NCBI GenBank assembly: GCA_964520985.1
Contig: CAZFPB010000001.1
Location: forward strand, 1,302,001-1,366,000
Origin: CAYSGL01 sp964520985
GTDB lineage: Bacteria; Pseudomonadota; Alphaproteobacteria; Micavibrionales; Micavibrionaceae
Length of the DNA stretch: 64,000 bases
Direction: 5' to 3'
Part shown: positions 26,651 to 34,966 of the stretch, one piece after another
Layout: every line of letters begins with the position of its first letter
How positions within the stretch are numbered: position 1 is the stretch's first letter
Translations under genes and position numbers: made by a program
The notes under the pieces: model-generated
What the model saw: the letters and a program-made list of their open reading frames with translations, nothing else
Database searches by the model: none
What the model was told of the DNA's origin: nothing

Positions 26651-27616
26651 ATGGATGTCATAGGCTTCGGCCTCGCTAATATTGATCTGGTGGCCCGTGT
26701 GACCGATGCTTTTCTGGCCCAGCACGGCGTCCCCAAAGGCGGCGACCTGCCAACGGATTCTTTAAGTTTTGGGCGCATGCGCGCAAGCTTGCCGCAGTTC
26801 GAAGCGACCCCCGGTGGGTGCGTTGCCAATACGCTCTGTGGTCTCTCCGTCATGGGGATCGACACGCATTTTTACGGCAAGATCGGCCATGACGAATTCG
26901 AATCCCTTTACCGCACATCGTTCCGCGAATACCGCGTGGGCTATGAGGTTGCCGCCGCAGAAACCGAATCCTCGCAATGCGCCGTCCTCATTACCCCTGA
27001 CGGAGAGCGCAGCTTTACGCAGGTCGAAGGCACCAGTTTTCTATTGCAGGAATCGGATGTCGACTGGGAGACGGTCGCCCGCGCGCAATTGCTCTACGCT
27101 GAAAACTATGTCTGCAGTTTTGGCGGCAACAGCGATTTGTTCGAGCGTCTCTGCGCCACGGCCAAACGCCACGCCATTCCGCTCTATATAAAGATTGTCG
27201 ACCAAAAACATGCCACGCGTGACAGGGATTTGCTGCGCCACCATGCACAGGACGGCGCCATTCGTTTGATCGCCGGCAATCAGGATAATCTGCCGTCCCT
27301 GATCGGCGCCTTTGCCCCTACGCAGATCAGCGAAGGGTTCAAAGCCTGGCCCTGCTCGGTTCTCATGACTGCCGCCATCAAAGGCGGCACCTATTTCGAA
27401 GACGGGTTCGCCTATGAATTCGGCAGCGAGCCTGTGAGCGCGCCCAAAAATTCATCCGGCGCGGGGGACCAGTTCATGGCGGGCTTCATCGCCGGGCGTC
27501 TGGACAACCGGCCCTTGGAAGATTGCCTCGCGCTGGGCAGCCGTACCGCCCGGGCGATCCTGATGCACAACCAGCCGCGCCCTCCGCTGCAAAGCCGCCA
27601 GACCATCCGCTTCTAG
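26651..27616 (+). CDS. PfkB-family sugar/nucleoside kinase
   Basis: A 321-aa ribokinase-fold kinase. The N-terminal VIGFGLANIDLVARV strand and the glycine-rich ATPGGCVANTLCGL segment (substrate lid and di-glycine) are typical. The catalytic signature GAGDQFMAGF is near residue 270, with the base Asp inside GAGD. The VANT and GIDTHFYGKIG pattern resembles the adenosine-kinase-like subgroup seen in alphaproteobacteria, but the substrate cannot be assigned. It starts 31 bp from the divergent 120-aa gene and is followed by lolA after about 60 bp, probably on one transcript. Confidence 0.88.
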   Translation: MDVIGFGLANIDLVARVTDAFLAQHGVPKGGDLPTDSLSFGRMRASLPQFEATPGGCVANTLCGLSVMGIDTHFYGKIGHDEFESLYRTSFREYRVGYEVAAAETESSQCAVLITPDGERSFTQVEGTSFLLQESDVDWETVARAQLLYAENYVCSFGGNSDLFERLCATAKRHAIPLYIKIVDQKHATRDRDLLRHHAQDGAIRLIAGNQDNLPSLIGAFAPTQISEGFKAWPCSVLMTAAIKGGTYFEDGFAYEFGSEPVSAPKNSSGAGDQFMAGFIAGRLDNRPLEDCLALGSRTARAILMHNQPRPPLQSRQTIRF

Positions 27617-27675
27617 CCGCTTTAAACCTTTTTTCCGCCTTTCTTTGGCCGGACTTTTCCTCTACCTATGAAGGT

Positions 27676-28284
27676 ATGAAACACATCCTGATCCTGATGG
27701 CTTTTTTGCTTTTTGTCCCCACCGCCCATGCGGCCACGGGAGAAAATGCGGCAGAGATTAAAAAAGCGGAAGAGTACCTACGCAGCCTGACCACGGCGCA
27801 GGCGGATTTTATTTTAAAAGATTCCAACGGCACGAAATTGTCCGGCGTGTTCTCGCTGAGCCGTCCCGGTAAGTTGCGCTTTGACTATAACGAAGTCGAG
27901 GACTTCATCGTTGCCGACGGCTATTTCATTTATTTCTATGATGCCGAAATGAACGAGCAGACCAACGCGCCGATCGGACAGACGCTCGCCGATTTTCTGC
28001 TGCGTAAAAACCTGAAACTCTCGGGCGACGTCACGGTCACGGATGTCACCAAACGCAACGGCCAGACCGCGATCACGATCATTCAGAATGACGATCCGGC
28101 CGCAGGCTCCATTCAGTTATTCTTCACCGACGTGCCGTATCAGCTAACCCGCTGGATCGTGCGCGATTCTGCCGGCGGTGTGACGGAAATCCTGCTGAAA
28201 AACATGAAGCGCGGCGTGAAATTCCCGTCCAGCACGTTCGCCTATCTTAATCCAACAACCGGCAAAGGCCGCGTGAACCAGTAA
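27676..28284 (+). CDS. lolA: Outer-membrane lipoprotein carrier LolA
   Basis: A periplasmic chaperone (202 aa) that carries lipoproteins from LolCDE to the outer membrane. I use the ATG at 27676 (preceded by GAAGG) because it gives a signal peptide, residues 1-20, ending in AHA-ATG; the frame is open upstream inside the kinase gene. Landmarks are QADFILKDSNG, SGVFSLSRPGKLRFDY with the conserved RPG turn, and the FIVADGYFIYFYD strand. The stop overlaps the recR start by one base. LolB is not in the window, as is common in alphaproteobacteria. Confidence 0.92.
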   Translation: MKHILILMAFLLFVPTAHAATGENAAEIKKAEEYLRSLTTAQADFILKDSNGTKLSGVFSLSRPGKLRFDYNEVEDFIVADGYFIYFYDAEMNEQTNAPIGQTLADFLLRKNLKLSGDVTVTDVTKRNGQTAITIIQNDDPAAGSIQLFFTDVPYQLTRWIVRDSAGGVTEILLKNMKRGVKFPSSTFAYLNPTTGKGRVNQ

Positions 28285-28874
28285 TGTTTGATGGCCCGCT
28301 TGAGCGATTGACCAAGACGCTGGCAGGATTGCCGGGCCTTGGATCGCGCTCTGCCCGCCGCGTCATCCTGCATTTGCTCACGCAAAAAGACGCGAAATTA
28401 TTGCCCTTGATTGCCGCTCTTGAAGCCGCCGCCCGCGAGGTGCAGACCTGCGATGTCTGCAGCAATCTCGACACGGCCTCTCCCTGCCGCATCTGCCGCG
28501 ATGAAAAGCGCGAACAGCAAACCTTGTGCGTGGTCGCGGGCGTGGCTGATCTCTGGGCCATCGAACGTACGGGCACGTTTAAAGGACAATACCACGTGCT
28601 GGGCGGCATTCTTTCCGCCCTCGATGGCATCGGTCCGCAGGATTTGCGCATCTTGCCGCTGATCGACCGGGTGAAAGACCACAACATCACAGAAGTTATT
28701 CTGGCGCTGAGCGCCACCGTCGATGGACAATCAACCGCGCATTACCTGATGGATTACTTAAGCGATTTCCCGCAGGTGCGTGTCACCCGCCTCGCGCACG
28801 GCATGCCGGTGGGCGGCGAGCTCGACTATCTCGACGATGGCACCATCGCCACCGCGCTCAAATCACGCGGCTAA
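28284..28874 (+). CDS. recR: Recombination mediator RecR
   Basis: RecR (196 aa) works with RecO and RecF to load RecA on gapped DNA. The helix-hairpin-helix segment LAGLPGLGSRSARR (residues 13-26) precedes a four-cysteine zinc finger (Cys56, Cys59, Cys68, Cys71) and a Toprim domain with VVAGVADLWAIE and the later LALSATVDGQSTA. The length is normal. Translation is coupled to lolA (TAATG). The usual neighbours dnaX and ybaB are absent here, so recR has moved into the lolA unit in this lineage. Confidence 0.96.
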   Translation: MFDGPLERLTKTLAGLPGLGSRSARRVILHLLTQKDAKLLPLIAALEAAAREVQTCDVCSNLDTASPCRICRDEKREQQTLCVVAGVADLWAIERTGTFKGQYHVLGGILSALDGIGPQDLRILPLIDRVKDHNITEVILALSATVDGQSTAHYLMDYLSDFPQVRVTRLAHGMPVGGELDYLDDGTIATALKSRG

Positions 28875-28880
28875 GCTTCC

Positions 28881-29219
28881 CTATTCTTTCTCGGAAATAT
28901 AAAGGGTGCAGTTATCGCCCACAGCCAACGCGGCGATGTGGGTCGCATGCGGGCCTTTTTGCCCGCCGCTGATGGCCAGATCATAATAAAGGCCTTCGGG
29001 CAAATAATGGCTGTTTGTTGTCGCCGTGACCGTGGCGCCGCCCTGCGCGATATATACAGGGCCGCTGGCATACAGACCCACCACTTTGGTGTCGATATTA
29101 AAAGCCGTCGCATTGCGCGATGAAGAGCTGGTGGCCGAAATTTTATGGGCGCCGCCGGTTTTCAGTCGCAGGGCGGGAATCGGGTTGTTATCGGCGTCTT
29201 TGGGTAGAAGGGTTGTCAT
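28881..29219 (-). CDS. Hypothetical beta-rich protein, 112 aa
   Basis: An unrecognised small protein with a strong AAGGAGA ribosome site. It is predicted to be all-beta, with many small and polar residues (ISATSSSSRNATAF; VVGLYASGPVYIAQGGA; HYLPEGLYYDL). It has no cysteine-rich core, signal peptide or membrane helix except one Cys near the C-terminus. The style is like small phage virion or decoration proteins, but there is no phage context and I do not assert that. Its leader contains a terminator-like hairpin, and a good promoter lies upstream at 29310-29338. It is convergent with recR. Confidence 0.65.
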   Translation of the reverse strand: MTTLLPKDADNNPIPALRLKTGGAHKISATSSSSRNATAFNIDTKVVGLYASGPVYIAQGGATVTATTNSHYLPEGLYYDLAISGGQKGPHATHIAALAVGDNCTLYISEKE

Positions 29220-29239
29220 GTCTATCTCCTTGATAAAAT

Positions 29240-29275
29240 TAAAAAAATGGCCCCGCCTGAGGAGAGGACGGGGCC
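29240..29275 (-). terminator. Terminator-like hairpin between the 307-aa and 112-aa genes
   Basis: On the minus strand GGCCCCG (complement of 29269-29275) and CGGGGCC (complement of 29249-29255) pair around a 13-base loop and are followed by ATTTTTTTAATTTT. It ends the upstream membrane-protein transcript. Because it also lies downstream of the promoter at 29310-29338, it may act as an attenuator in the leader of the 112-aa gene. Confidence 0.8.
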
Positions 29276-29309
29276 GTAAAGTGGATAAAGTTCGGGTGGT
29301 GATGATCTA

Positions 29310-29338
29310 TATATGTTCTATATTTGTTCTTTTGTCAA
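29310..29338 (-). promoter_or_regulatory. Sigma-70-like promoter of the 112-aa gene
   Basis: On the minus strand TTGACA (complement of 29333-29338) is followed after 17 bases by CATATA, with overlapping TATATA registers. It sits just after the end of the 307-aa membrane protein gene and reads toward the 112-aa gene through the GC-rich hairpin. Confidence 0.6.
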
Positions 29339-29348
29339 CGCTTCTTTT

Positions 29349-30272
29349 TCAGCGCAGAGTGGCCAGAGAGCGAGACGCCCGTTTGTGCCGCGATATCGCC
29401 CACGGCGTCCAGAGCGGGCCATAGCCGCTGCGTCCCCAGGACAGCGTCAACGCCGCCCAGCCAGGGATCACGATTAGGAAATGGAACGGGCCCCGCACCG
29501 CATATAGATCGTAGAAAGCCAACATGACGACAAGCCCCAGCGCCAATCCGGTGATCAGCTTGCGCCGCGCCGGATGAAACAGCACACCGATCAGGGTCAG
29601 CGTAATGGGGGTGATGGCCAGCCACGGCAGGACCGCGCCGCCCCATCCGAGCGCCGCGCGGCGCAGCGCAAAGGGAGAGATCGCATCCGTATTGAGGAAA
29701 TACAGGCTTAAGCCGGAACTGGATATTGCTTCATCGGCAAAACCATACCGCGCCAGCGTATACACAAGCACCGTCGCCAATAGCGCAAGGCAGGCAAAAA
29801 ATCCGGCCATGACATAGCGATCCAGCGCGGCATAGAGCTGGGCCAGAAAGGCGATGACGCCAAAGCAGAAAAGCTGCGCGATTAAATAGACGCCGACATA
29901 TACAACACTCGACAGCGCGTCTGCCTCATCGCGCGCCAGATACGCCGCCGATGCAATCCATATACCCATCATCGCGCCCGCGATCAGCACGGCAAAAGAA
30001 TCGATCCTGCCGAGCCGCCCGGTCACATACTCATTCTCGGCATGGGTGCGGCGAAAGAGAGAATCGCGCAAGCGCATCGATAGTTTTTTGTGCGGCGTAT
30101 CTTCGCGCACCGGCTCGCTCAGATGGTACAAACGGATAAACCCGAACACGGCCCAGAACTGAATGACCAGACCCCATCCCCACCCATACTGATACGGCAG
30201 ACAAAAAACGGTGCCCGTCAGGACAATCAGAAACAGAAAAAAACAAAAGCTGATGTGACCGATACTGGTCAT
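29349..30272 (-). CDS. Polytopic membrane protein, 307 aa, unknown
   Basis: I do not recognise the family. About eight hydrophobic segments are visible, at roughly residues 5-25, 28-46, 92-112, 124-148, 155-177, 207-228, 235-257 and 262-283, with a basic cytoplasmic loop (about 58-85, KKLSMRLRDSLFRRTH) and a basic C-terminus. It lies last in a minus-strand run after the Wzc-like kinase and a small membrane protein, 3 bp from the latter. A part in polysaccharide polymerisation, ligation or transport is suggested only by this position. It is followed by a terminator hairpin. Confidence 0.7.
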   Translation of the reverse strand: MTSIGHISFCFFLFLIVLTGTVFCLPYQYGWGWGLVIQFWAVFGFIRLYHLSEPVREDTPHKKLSMRLRDSLFRRTHAENEYVTGRLGRIDSFAVLIAGAMMGIWIASAAYLARDEADALSSVVYVGVYLIAQLFCFGVIAFLAQLYAALDRYVMAGFFACLALLATVLVYTLARYGFADEAISSSGLSLYFLNTDAISPFALRRAALGWGGAVLPWLAITPITLTLIGVLFHPARRKLITGLALGLVVMLAFYDLYAVRGPFHFLIVIPGWAALTLSWGRSGYGPLWTPWAISRHKRASRSLATLR

Positions 30273-30275
30273 GGA

Positions 30276-30518
30276 TCAGAGCGCGTTGGCCTGAACGAGA
30301 TGGATACCGCGAAAGCTATCATCTGATGCGGCATCGACCGGCACGATGCCGGGTGCGGAGACAGGGGGTTGCAGGGCAACCTGTTGTTGACGCGCGGCCG
30401 TCTCAACCGGGTGCACCCAGAGGCTCAGCACAACGCCGCTGATGCCCGTCATGGCGCACAAAGCCGCATAGGCCTGAACGGCCCGCTGGCGGCGCGCTGA
30501 AACGAAGGATGTCTGCAT
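30276..30518 (-). CDS. Small single-pass membrane protein, 80 aa
   Basis: A basic N-terminus (SARRQRA) is followed by one hydrophobic segment (about residues 17-36) and an extracytoplasmic part of about 40 residues rich in Pro, Val and Ala, matching an N-in/C-out anchor. There is no known family. It lies 3 bp before the 307-aa membrane gene and 56 bp after the Wzc-like gene on the same strand, so it is probably part of the polysaccharide export operon. The frame is short, and coding is supported mainly by the tight spacing. Confidence 0.5.
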   Translation of the reverse strand: MQTSFVSARRQRAVQAYAALCAMTGISGVVLSLWVHPVETAARQQQVALQPPVSAPGIVPVDAASDDSFRGIHLVQANAL

Positions 30519-30574
30519 GAGACGATCTTATAACGACAACGCGTACGGAGCAAGCAAAGTGTTAACGAAAGGCC

Positions 30575-32776
30575 TCAGGCGGCCTGTGCCGGGTGGTACT
30601 TCCCGTAATAGTAAACGATGTCCCCATAGCCATAGCGGGCGTGGCGTTTCAGATCGACCCGCGTGAGGGCGAAGGCCAGCGGCACGTTCAGCTCGGTAAA
30701 CTGCTTGACCCCGGCGCGCACGATATCGCGCGGCGTGTCCTCCCAGGCGACCGCGAACAAAGTGAGGTCGCTTAAACACGCCAGGACCCGCGCATCGGAC
30801 ACCGCAAGGCACGCGGGGGAATCCAGAATAATCAGATCGTAAGACGCGCGCAGCGTGGCGATCACCTCTTTCATGCGCACACTTGATAGCAAGGTGAGCG
30901 CATCCGCCTGCGCCGATCCCGCCGTTATCACATGCAGGCCGGTACGCGCATCAGTGTGAATAGAGTTCTCAAGCGTCCCCTCGCCGCGCAGGTAATCGCT
31001 CAACGGATGATCCATCGCACGGCCAAGCGCCGTATGCACCTGCGGCCGGCGCATATCGCAATCGATCAGCAGGACGCGCTCGCCCGATTGCGCGGTCATG
31101 CGCGCAAGCCAGACTGACAGCGTCGTCTTGCCTTCTTCCGGTAGCGAGGATGTCAGCGTGATGACTTTCGGGCCTTTACCGTTTGCGCGCAAATTCATCA
31201 CCATGCGCAGCGTGCGCACTGATTCCGCTAGAGGTGATTCCGGGTGATCGAGCGCGTAATCGCCCACAAGTCCTTTAATCTTATGCGCCGATTGCGGCAC
31301 GATGCCATAGGCCGGATAGCCGCACAGCGATTCCAGCATCGCGCCGTTATGCACGGTGCCATCGAGTTTCTCTCTCAGTAGCGCCAAACCGACACCGAAG
31401 AACAAAGATCCTGTCAGCGCCAGACTCATGAACAACGGCTTGTTCGGGAACGCGGGCGCATTCGGCAGCGTGGCGTAAGACAGCACCCGTACATCCGCTT
31501 CATGCAGCAATTCCTGCTGCTCCGTTTTTTTGTAGCTCTCGAGAAAACTCTCGAGGATGGCACGACTTGATTCCGCTTCCTGCATCAGGGCACGCAGATC
31601 GACACCGGCTTTATTTTCGCCATAGCGCACCGTCTCCGTCGCGCTTAACTGTTTTTCCAGAGAGGCAACCTGCGCCGCCGCCAATGACGCCTCATTCTTC
31701 ATGCCTTGCGCGATGGTGAGCGTTTCCTCGGCGATCCGCGCACGCACATCAGCCAGCTCGGCGCGCGCTTTAATAATCGCCGGATGCTTGGCGCCGTAAC
31801 GACTGCCAAGATCCGACAGGCTGCGCTGTAATACCGCCTCGTTGATTTTCAGATCCTGCATGACGCGGGAATTCAGCATCGCGGGAGAGGCTTCCATCAC
31901 ATCCGGTGCCTTGCGCCATTTTTCTATTTCGGTCAGACCGGCTTGCGCTTCCGAAAGTTGCGCCTTGGCTAGCACCAGACGGCTGTTCAGTTCGGAGAGC
32001 TGCTGCGCCGTGACATCATCGCGCGAACCGGCGATCAGACTATTCTCAGAGCGATACTGCTCCACCTGTTCATCGGCGATGCGCACCTGGTCGCGCAATT
32101 CCGCAAGGCGTGTATCAAGCCAGCGCGATGTTTTTTGCGCTGTTACCAGTTTTGTGTCGAGACGCTGATCGAGATACGCATCGACCAGCGTGTTGGCAAT
32201 CAACGCCGCCTTGGCCGGGGTGCGCGCCGAAAATTCCAGCTGAATGACTTGCGATCCGGCAACCGGGCGCACCCGTAGGCGCGATAAAAACTGATCGATC
32301 ACCGGACCGCGCGCTGCATCAATTCCCAGTCCAGACAGCGATTCCTGCGTGCGCGGATAGACCGATAAGGATTTAAATGCACTGACCTCTTTTTGTTCCG
32401 CGCGGAATATTTTTGAGACAATAGCCGTGCCGCGCAGACGCGGATTGAATTCTGGATCGTTCATCAGGTTGAGGCGCTCAATCACCTTCACCGCCAACAC
32501 GCGTGATTTAATCACCTCCGCCTCACTGTTGACGAGCGAGAGATCGACGCGCGCGGGTCCGCTCGGCGCGATAACATCTGATTGTACGGGACCGCGTGCC
32601 TCCATCATCACCTGCGCCTTACCGGCGTAGAGCGGCGGTACCAGCGTAATAAACAAGAATGTCGCGATTACGGCTGTCAGCATCACACCGACGATGAACA
32701 GACGGCGGCGCCACAACACCATGACCAGATCGCGTATATCCAGATCCAGCAATGGCGTTTCGCGGCTCTCCATCAA
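30575..32776 (-). CDS. Polysaccharide co-polymerase / BY-kinase (Wzc-like)
   Basis: A 733-aa inner-membrane chain-length regulator fused to a bacterial tyrosine kinase, controlling polymerisation and export of a capsule or exopolysaccharide. A Wzz domain has membrane helices at about residues 30-51 and 443-462 around a long coiled-coil periplasmic part. The cytoplasmic kinase carries Walker A SSLPEEGKTT (Lys550), Walker A' VLLIDCDMRRP and Walker B LIILDSP. The tail is tyrosine-rich (RYGYGDIVYYYGKY), the usual autophosphorylation cluster. It overlaps the Wza-like gene by 4 bp. The polymer is unknown. Confidence 0.92.
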   Translation of the reverse strand: MMESRETPLLDLDIRDLVMVLWRRRLFIVGVMLTAVIATFLFITLVPPLYAGKAQVMMEARGPVQSDVIAPSGPARVDLSLVNSEAEVIKSRVLAVKVIERLNLMNDPEFNPRLRGTAIVSKIFRAEQKEVSAFKSLSVYPRTQESLSGLGIDAARGPVIDQFLSRLRVRPVAGSQVIQLEFSARTPAKAALIANTLVDAYLDQRLDTKLVTAQKTSRWLDTRLAELRDQVRIADEQVEQYRSENSLIAGSRDDVTAQQLSELNSRLVLAKAQLSEAQAGLTEIEKWRKAPDVMEASPAMLNSRVMQDLKINEAVLQRSLSDLGSRYGAKHPAIIKARAELADVRARIAEETLTIAQGMKNEASLAAAQVASLEKQLSATETVRYGENKAGVDLRALMQEAESSRAILESFLESYKKTEQQELLHEADVRVLSYATLPNAPAFPNKPLFMSLALTGSLFFGVGLALLREKLDGTVHNGAMLESLCGYPAYGIVPQSAHKIKGLVGDYALDHPESPLAESVRTLRMVMNLRANGKGPKVITLTSSLPEEGKTTLSVWLARMTAQSGERVLLIDCDMRRPQVHTALGRAMDHPLSDYLRGEGTLENSIHTDARTGLHVITAGSAQADALTLLSSVRMKEVIATLRASYDLIILDSPACLAVSDARVLACLSDLTLFAVAWEDTPRDIVRAGVKQFTELNVPLAFALTRVDLKRHARYGYGDIVYYYGKYHPAQAA

Positions 32777-33291
32777 AAAAATCTTTCCTGCACACGGATC
32801 ACATCGCCCGGCATGATGCGCGTTGTGACGGAAATCTCTTCTTCTGTTTCACCGCGCACCAACACGACGTCGCTCTGATCGGCGCGGTAAGTAAAACCGC
32901 CAGACAACGCCACTGCCTGCAACACCGTCATGCCTTCGCTGAAATTATACGACCCCGGTGTGCGCACTTCTCCCATAATGAAAAACGGGCGCGCGGTGGT
33001 GACTTCGATGGACACTTTTGGATCGACGAGATAGCCGTCCTTCAAGGCGCTGGCGATTTTCTGCTCCGCCTCGCGCACCGACTGATTGCCCAGCGGCACG
33101 CTGCCAATCAGTGGCAAAGCCGCAACGCCCGCGCCATCCAGTTTAAAATCACCTGACAGATCTGGCTCGCCAAATACCGTCACACGCACCACGTCGTTAG
33201 GACCGAGACGATAGAATTCCGCCTGCGCCATGAGTGGCCACAGCAGAAGAACAACCAGCAACCCTGTAACGGCGCGCATATCTGCACTCAT
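32773..33291 (-). CDS. Polysaccharide export protein, short Wza-like
   Basis: A 172-aa periplasmic/outer-membrane export protein with a Poly_export domain (YRLGPNDVVRVTVFGEPDLSG, about 27-47, through IEVTTARPFFIMGEV) and one SLBB domain (about 108-170, PGSYNFSEGMTVLQAVALSGG in pieces). The signal peptide is cleaved near AQA-E (residue 24) and has no lipobox cysteine, unlike canonical Wza, and only one SLBB repeat is present. Alternative start: the ATG four codons in. Its stop overlaps the Wzc-like start by 4 bp. It probably works with the downstream kinase and the upstream barrel. Confidence 0.88.
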   Translation of the reverse strand: MSADMRAVTGLLVVLLLWPLMAQAEFYRLGPNDVVRVTVFGEPDLSGDFKLDGAGVAALPLIGSVPLGNQSVREAEQKIASALKDGYLVDPKVSIEVTTARPFFIMGEVRTPGSYNFSEGMTVLQAVALSGGFTYRADQSDVVLVRGETEEEISVTTRIMPGDVIRVQERFF

Positions 33292-33377
33292 ATCAATAAA
33301 AACGCGGCCGAATCACCGCAAAAGACTGGCTCAATTGTAGGGAATTTTAGATGGCATGACAACATACAGTTGTAGAC

Positions 33378-34703
33378 CTAAAACTTCATTTTATAGCGGA
33401 TCATGTAGGTATTGCGCCCGTAATCGATGCCCGGGGACGTGCTCTCGCGGTTGCTGTGATCATATTCCGCCGCCACCGAATGATAGGGATTGAAATCATA
33501 GCGCAGCGAAAATCCGCTGCCGACGATCTTGTCGCGCCGCGCGCTGTCTTCAAAATTCAGCCAGCCAAATTCCACGAACGTGGTGAGCAGAATATTGCGC
33601 GCCAATTCATAGTCGAGGCCGGCCCGTGCGCTCTGCGTCAGCGCTCCTGTCACCGCTTCGTTATCTTCCAGCAGCTTGCGATCGTACGATAAATTCAGCG
33701 TCGCCACTTTGGTGAGGTTCCAGTCAAGCCGTGCCTGCGCGCGTGTACTGGTGATATCTTCCAGCGCGTCATCCTCATAATCGCGCTGGCCTATACCGCC
33801 CGCGATGCGCGCTTTCAGCAACCCTTTGTAGTCAGTCTCCCACCCCGCCAGCGCCTCGATGTTGGTGCTGTCGAGCGCTTCATTGCGCGTATACGCCGTA
33901 CGCCCGCCCGTCACTTCGACAAAAGGTGTATGATTAGGACCGATATCATAGGTAGCGCGCAGCGTACCTTCATAGCGCTGACGATCATCGCGATCACGTA
34001 GAATGGCGGCGCCTGTCTGCCGGTCTTCGCCATTGTCAAAACTGATATCCGCATACCGGCCCAACAGATGAAGCCCCAACCTGCCCGGCGTAAACGATAT
34101 ACCGGTTGCCGCTCCGAAATTTTCATACGTCACCGGCTCTTTCGTCGGCGTGCGCGCGAAGGCCTGCTCGCGGTCTTCATGCGCGCTCGTAAAATTCAGC
34201 TCGAGCGGAATATGGATGTCATGCCGTGCTTCGAGTTTGGCTCCGATCTTCGCGCGCACATTCATCTGGTTCTCATCTTGATAGCGCCAGTGCTGCCGGA
34301 TATCGCCCTCGAGCGAAAAATCCGCCTGATGCCGCCCGAACTCCTTGATGACATAGAGGGACGGATTAATCTGCGTGATGAAATCGCCTTCCTCACGCTC
34401 ATCGGCATAGAGATTATCCGTATATTTCTGGGACAGTGTCAGCGAAGGAAACGCCAGAAACCCGCCAAAGTGCATCGGCTCCGGTTGCGCGCGCTGATCA
34501 AAGCGCTCCGCAGCAGACTGAAACGGCTCATCGCGGCTGTTTTTGTGGAGTTTGCCCATATTACCCAAGGGCCGGGCTGTCTCGATGATCGGCCGCTCAG
34601 GGCTTTGCGCCCGGGCACTCACAAGGTTGCCCGCCGTCCCATAGACAAACAGGATACAACCTATGACTATCTTCAATACGGGCGGCGTCAGATGACGGAC
34701 CAC
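33378..34703 (-). CDS. Outer-membrane beta-barrel protein of the polysaccharide locus
   Basis: I use GTG at 34703, which has AAGG seven bases upstream; an in-frame TTG lies two codons earlier, too close to that site. The signal peptide spans about residues 1-32, ending in ARAQ-S. After about 70 polar residues the protein shows repeated amphipathic strands with alternating aromatics (LTLSQKYTDNLYADER, FSLEGDIRQHWRY, NLSYDRKLL) and ends in the outer-membrane signature MIRYKMKF. This fits the large-barrel family found with Wza/Wzc-type loci (VpsM/ExoQ-like or BBP2-type). It probably forms the outer-membrane pore that the short Wza-like protein lacks (inference). Confidence 0.82.
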   Translation of the reverse strand: MVRHLTPPVLKIVIGCILFVYGTAGNLVSARAQSPERPIIETARPLGNMGKLHKNSRDEPFQSAAERFDQRAQPEPMHFGGFLAFPSLTLSQKYTDNLYADEREEGDFITQINPSLYVIKEFGRHQADFSLEGDIRQHWRYQDENQMNVRAKIGAKLEARHDIHIPLELNFTSAHEDREQAFARTPTKEPVTYENFGAATGISFTPGRLGLHLLGRYADISFDNGEDRQTGAAILRDRDDRQRYEGTLRATYDIGPNHTPFVEVTGGRTAYTRNEALDSTNIEALAGWETDYKGLLKARIAGGIGQRDYEDDALEDITSTRAQARLDWNLTKVATLNLSYDRKLLEDNEAVTGALTQSARAGLDYELARNILLTTFVEFGWLNFEDSARRDKIVGSGFSLRYDFNPYHSVAAEYDHSNRESTSPGIDYGRNTYMIRYKMKF

Positions 34704-34738
34704 GGCCAAACCTTATATATCAATCAAAATGCAAAGAT

Positions 34739-34756
34739 CCGGCAGAAGAATGCCGG
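34739..34756. other. Hairpin in the leader of the barrel gene
   Basis: CCGGCA and TGCCGG pair around a GAAGAA loop. On the minus strand it lies about 35 bases before the barrel gene GTG, so it would sit in that mRNA's leader. The rest of the 263-bp gap to ihfB contains no gene that I can support. Confidence 0.35.
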
Positions 34757-34966
34757 GGATGAATCATACAAGTGTATACTATCTATAGTAGATGTTGACA
34801 GGGGGCGGCACTCTATCCCCACCCTTTTAGACCGCCTTGCCCTTTTGAGGCCCGACAAAGGGGAAAAACCCATATTAATCAATATTTTGCCCTTAATATC
34901 GCTTGACGGGAGGGCGAGTCTTGAGTCATTCTTATTGGTATCGGCCCCCAACAGGAGCGATTAGGG

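Noticed and set aside
34729..34791. A short frame with ATG in the barrel-ihfB gap
   Set aside because: It has about 19 codons, no ribosome site, and overlaps the hairpin.
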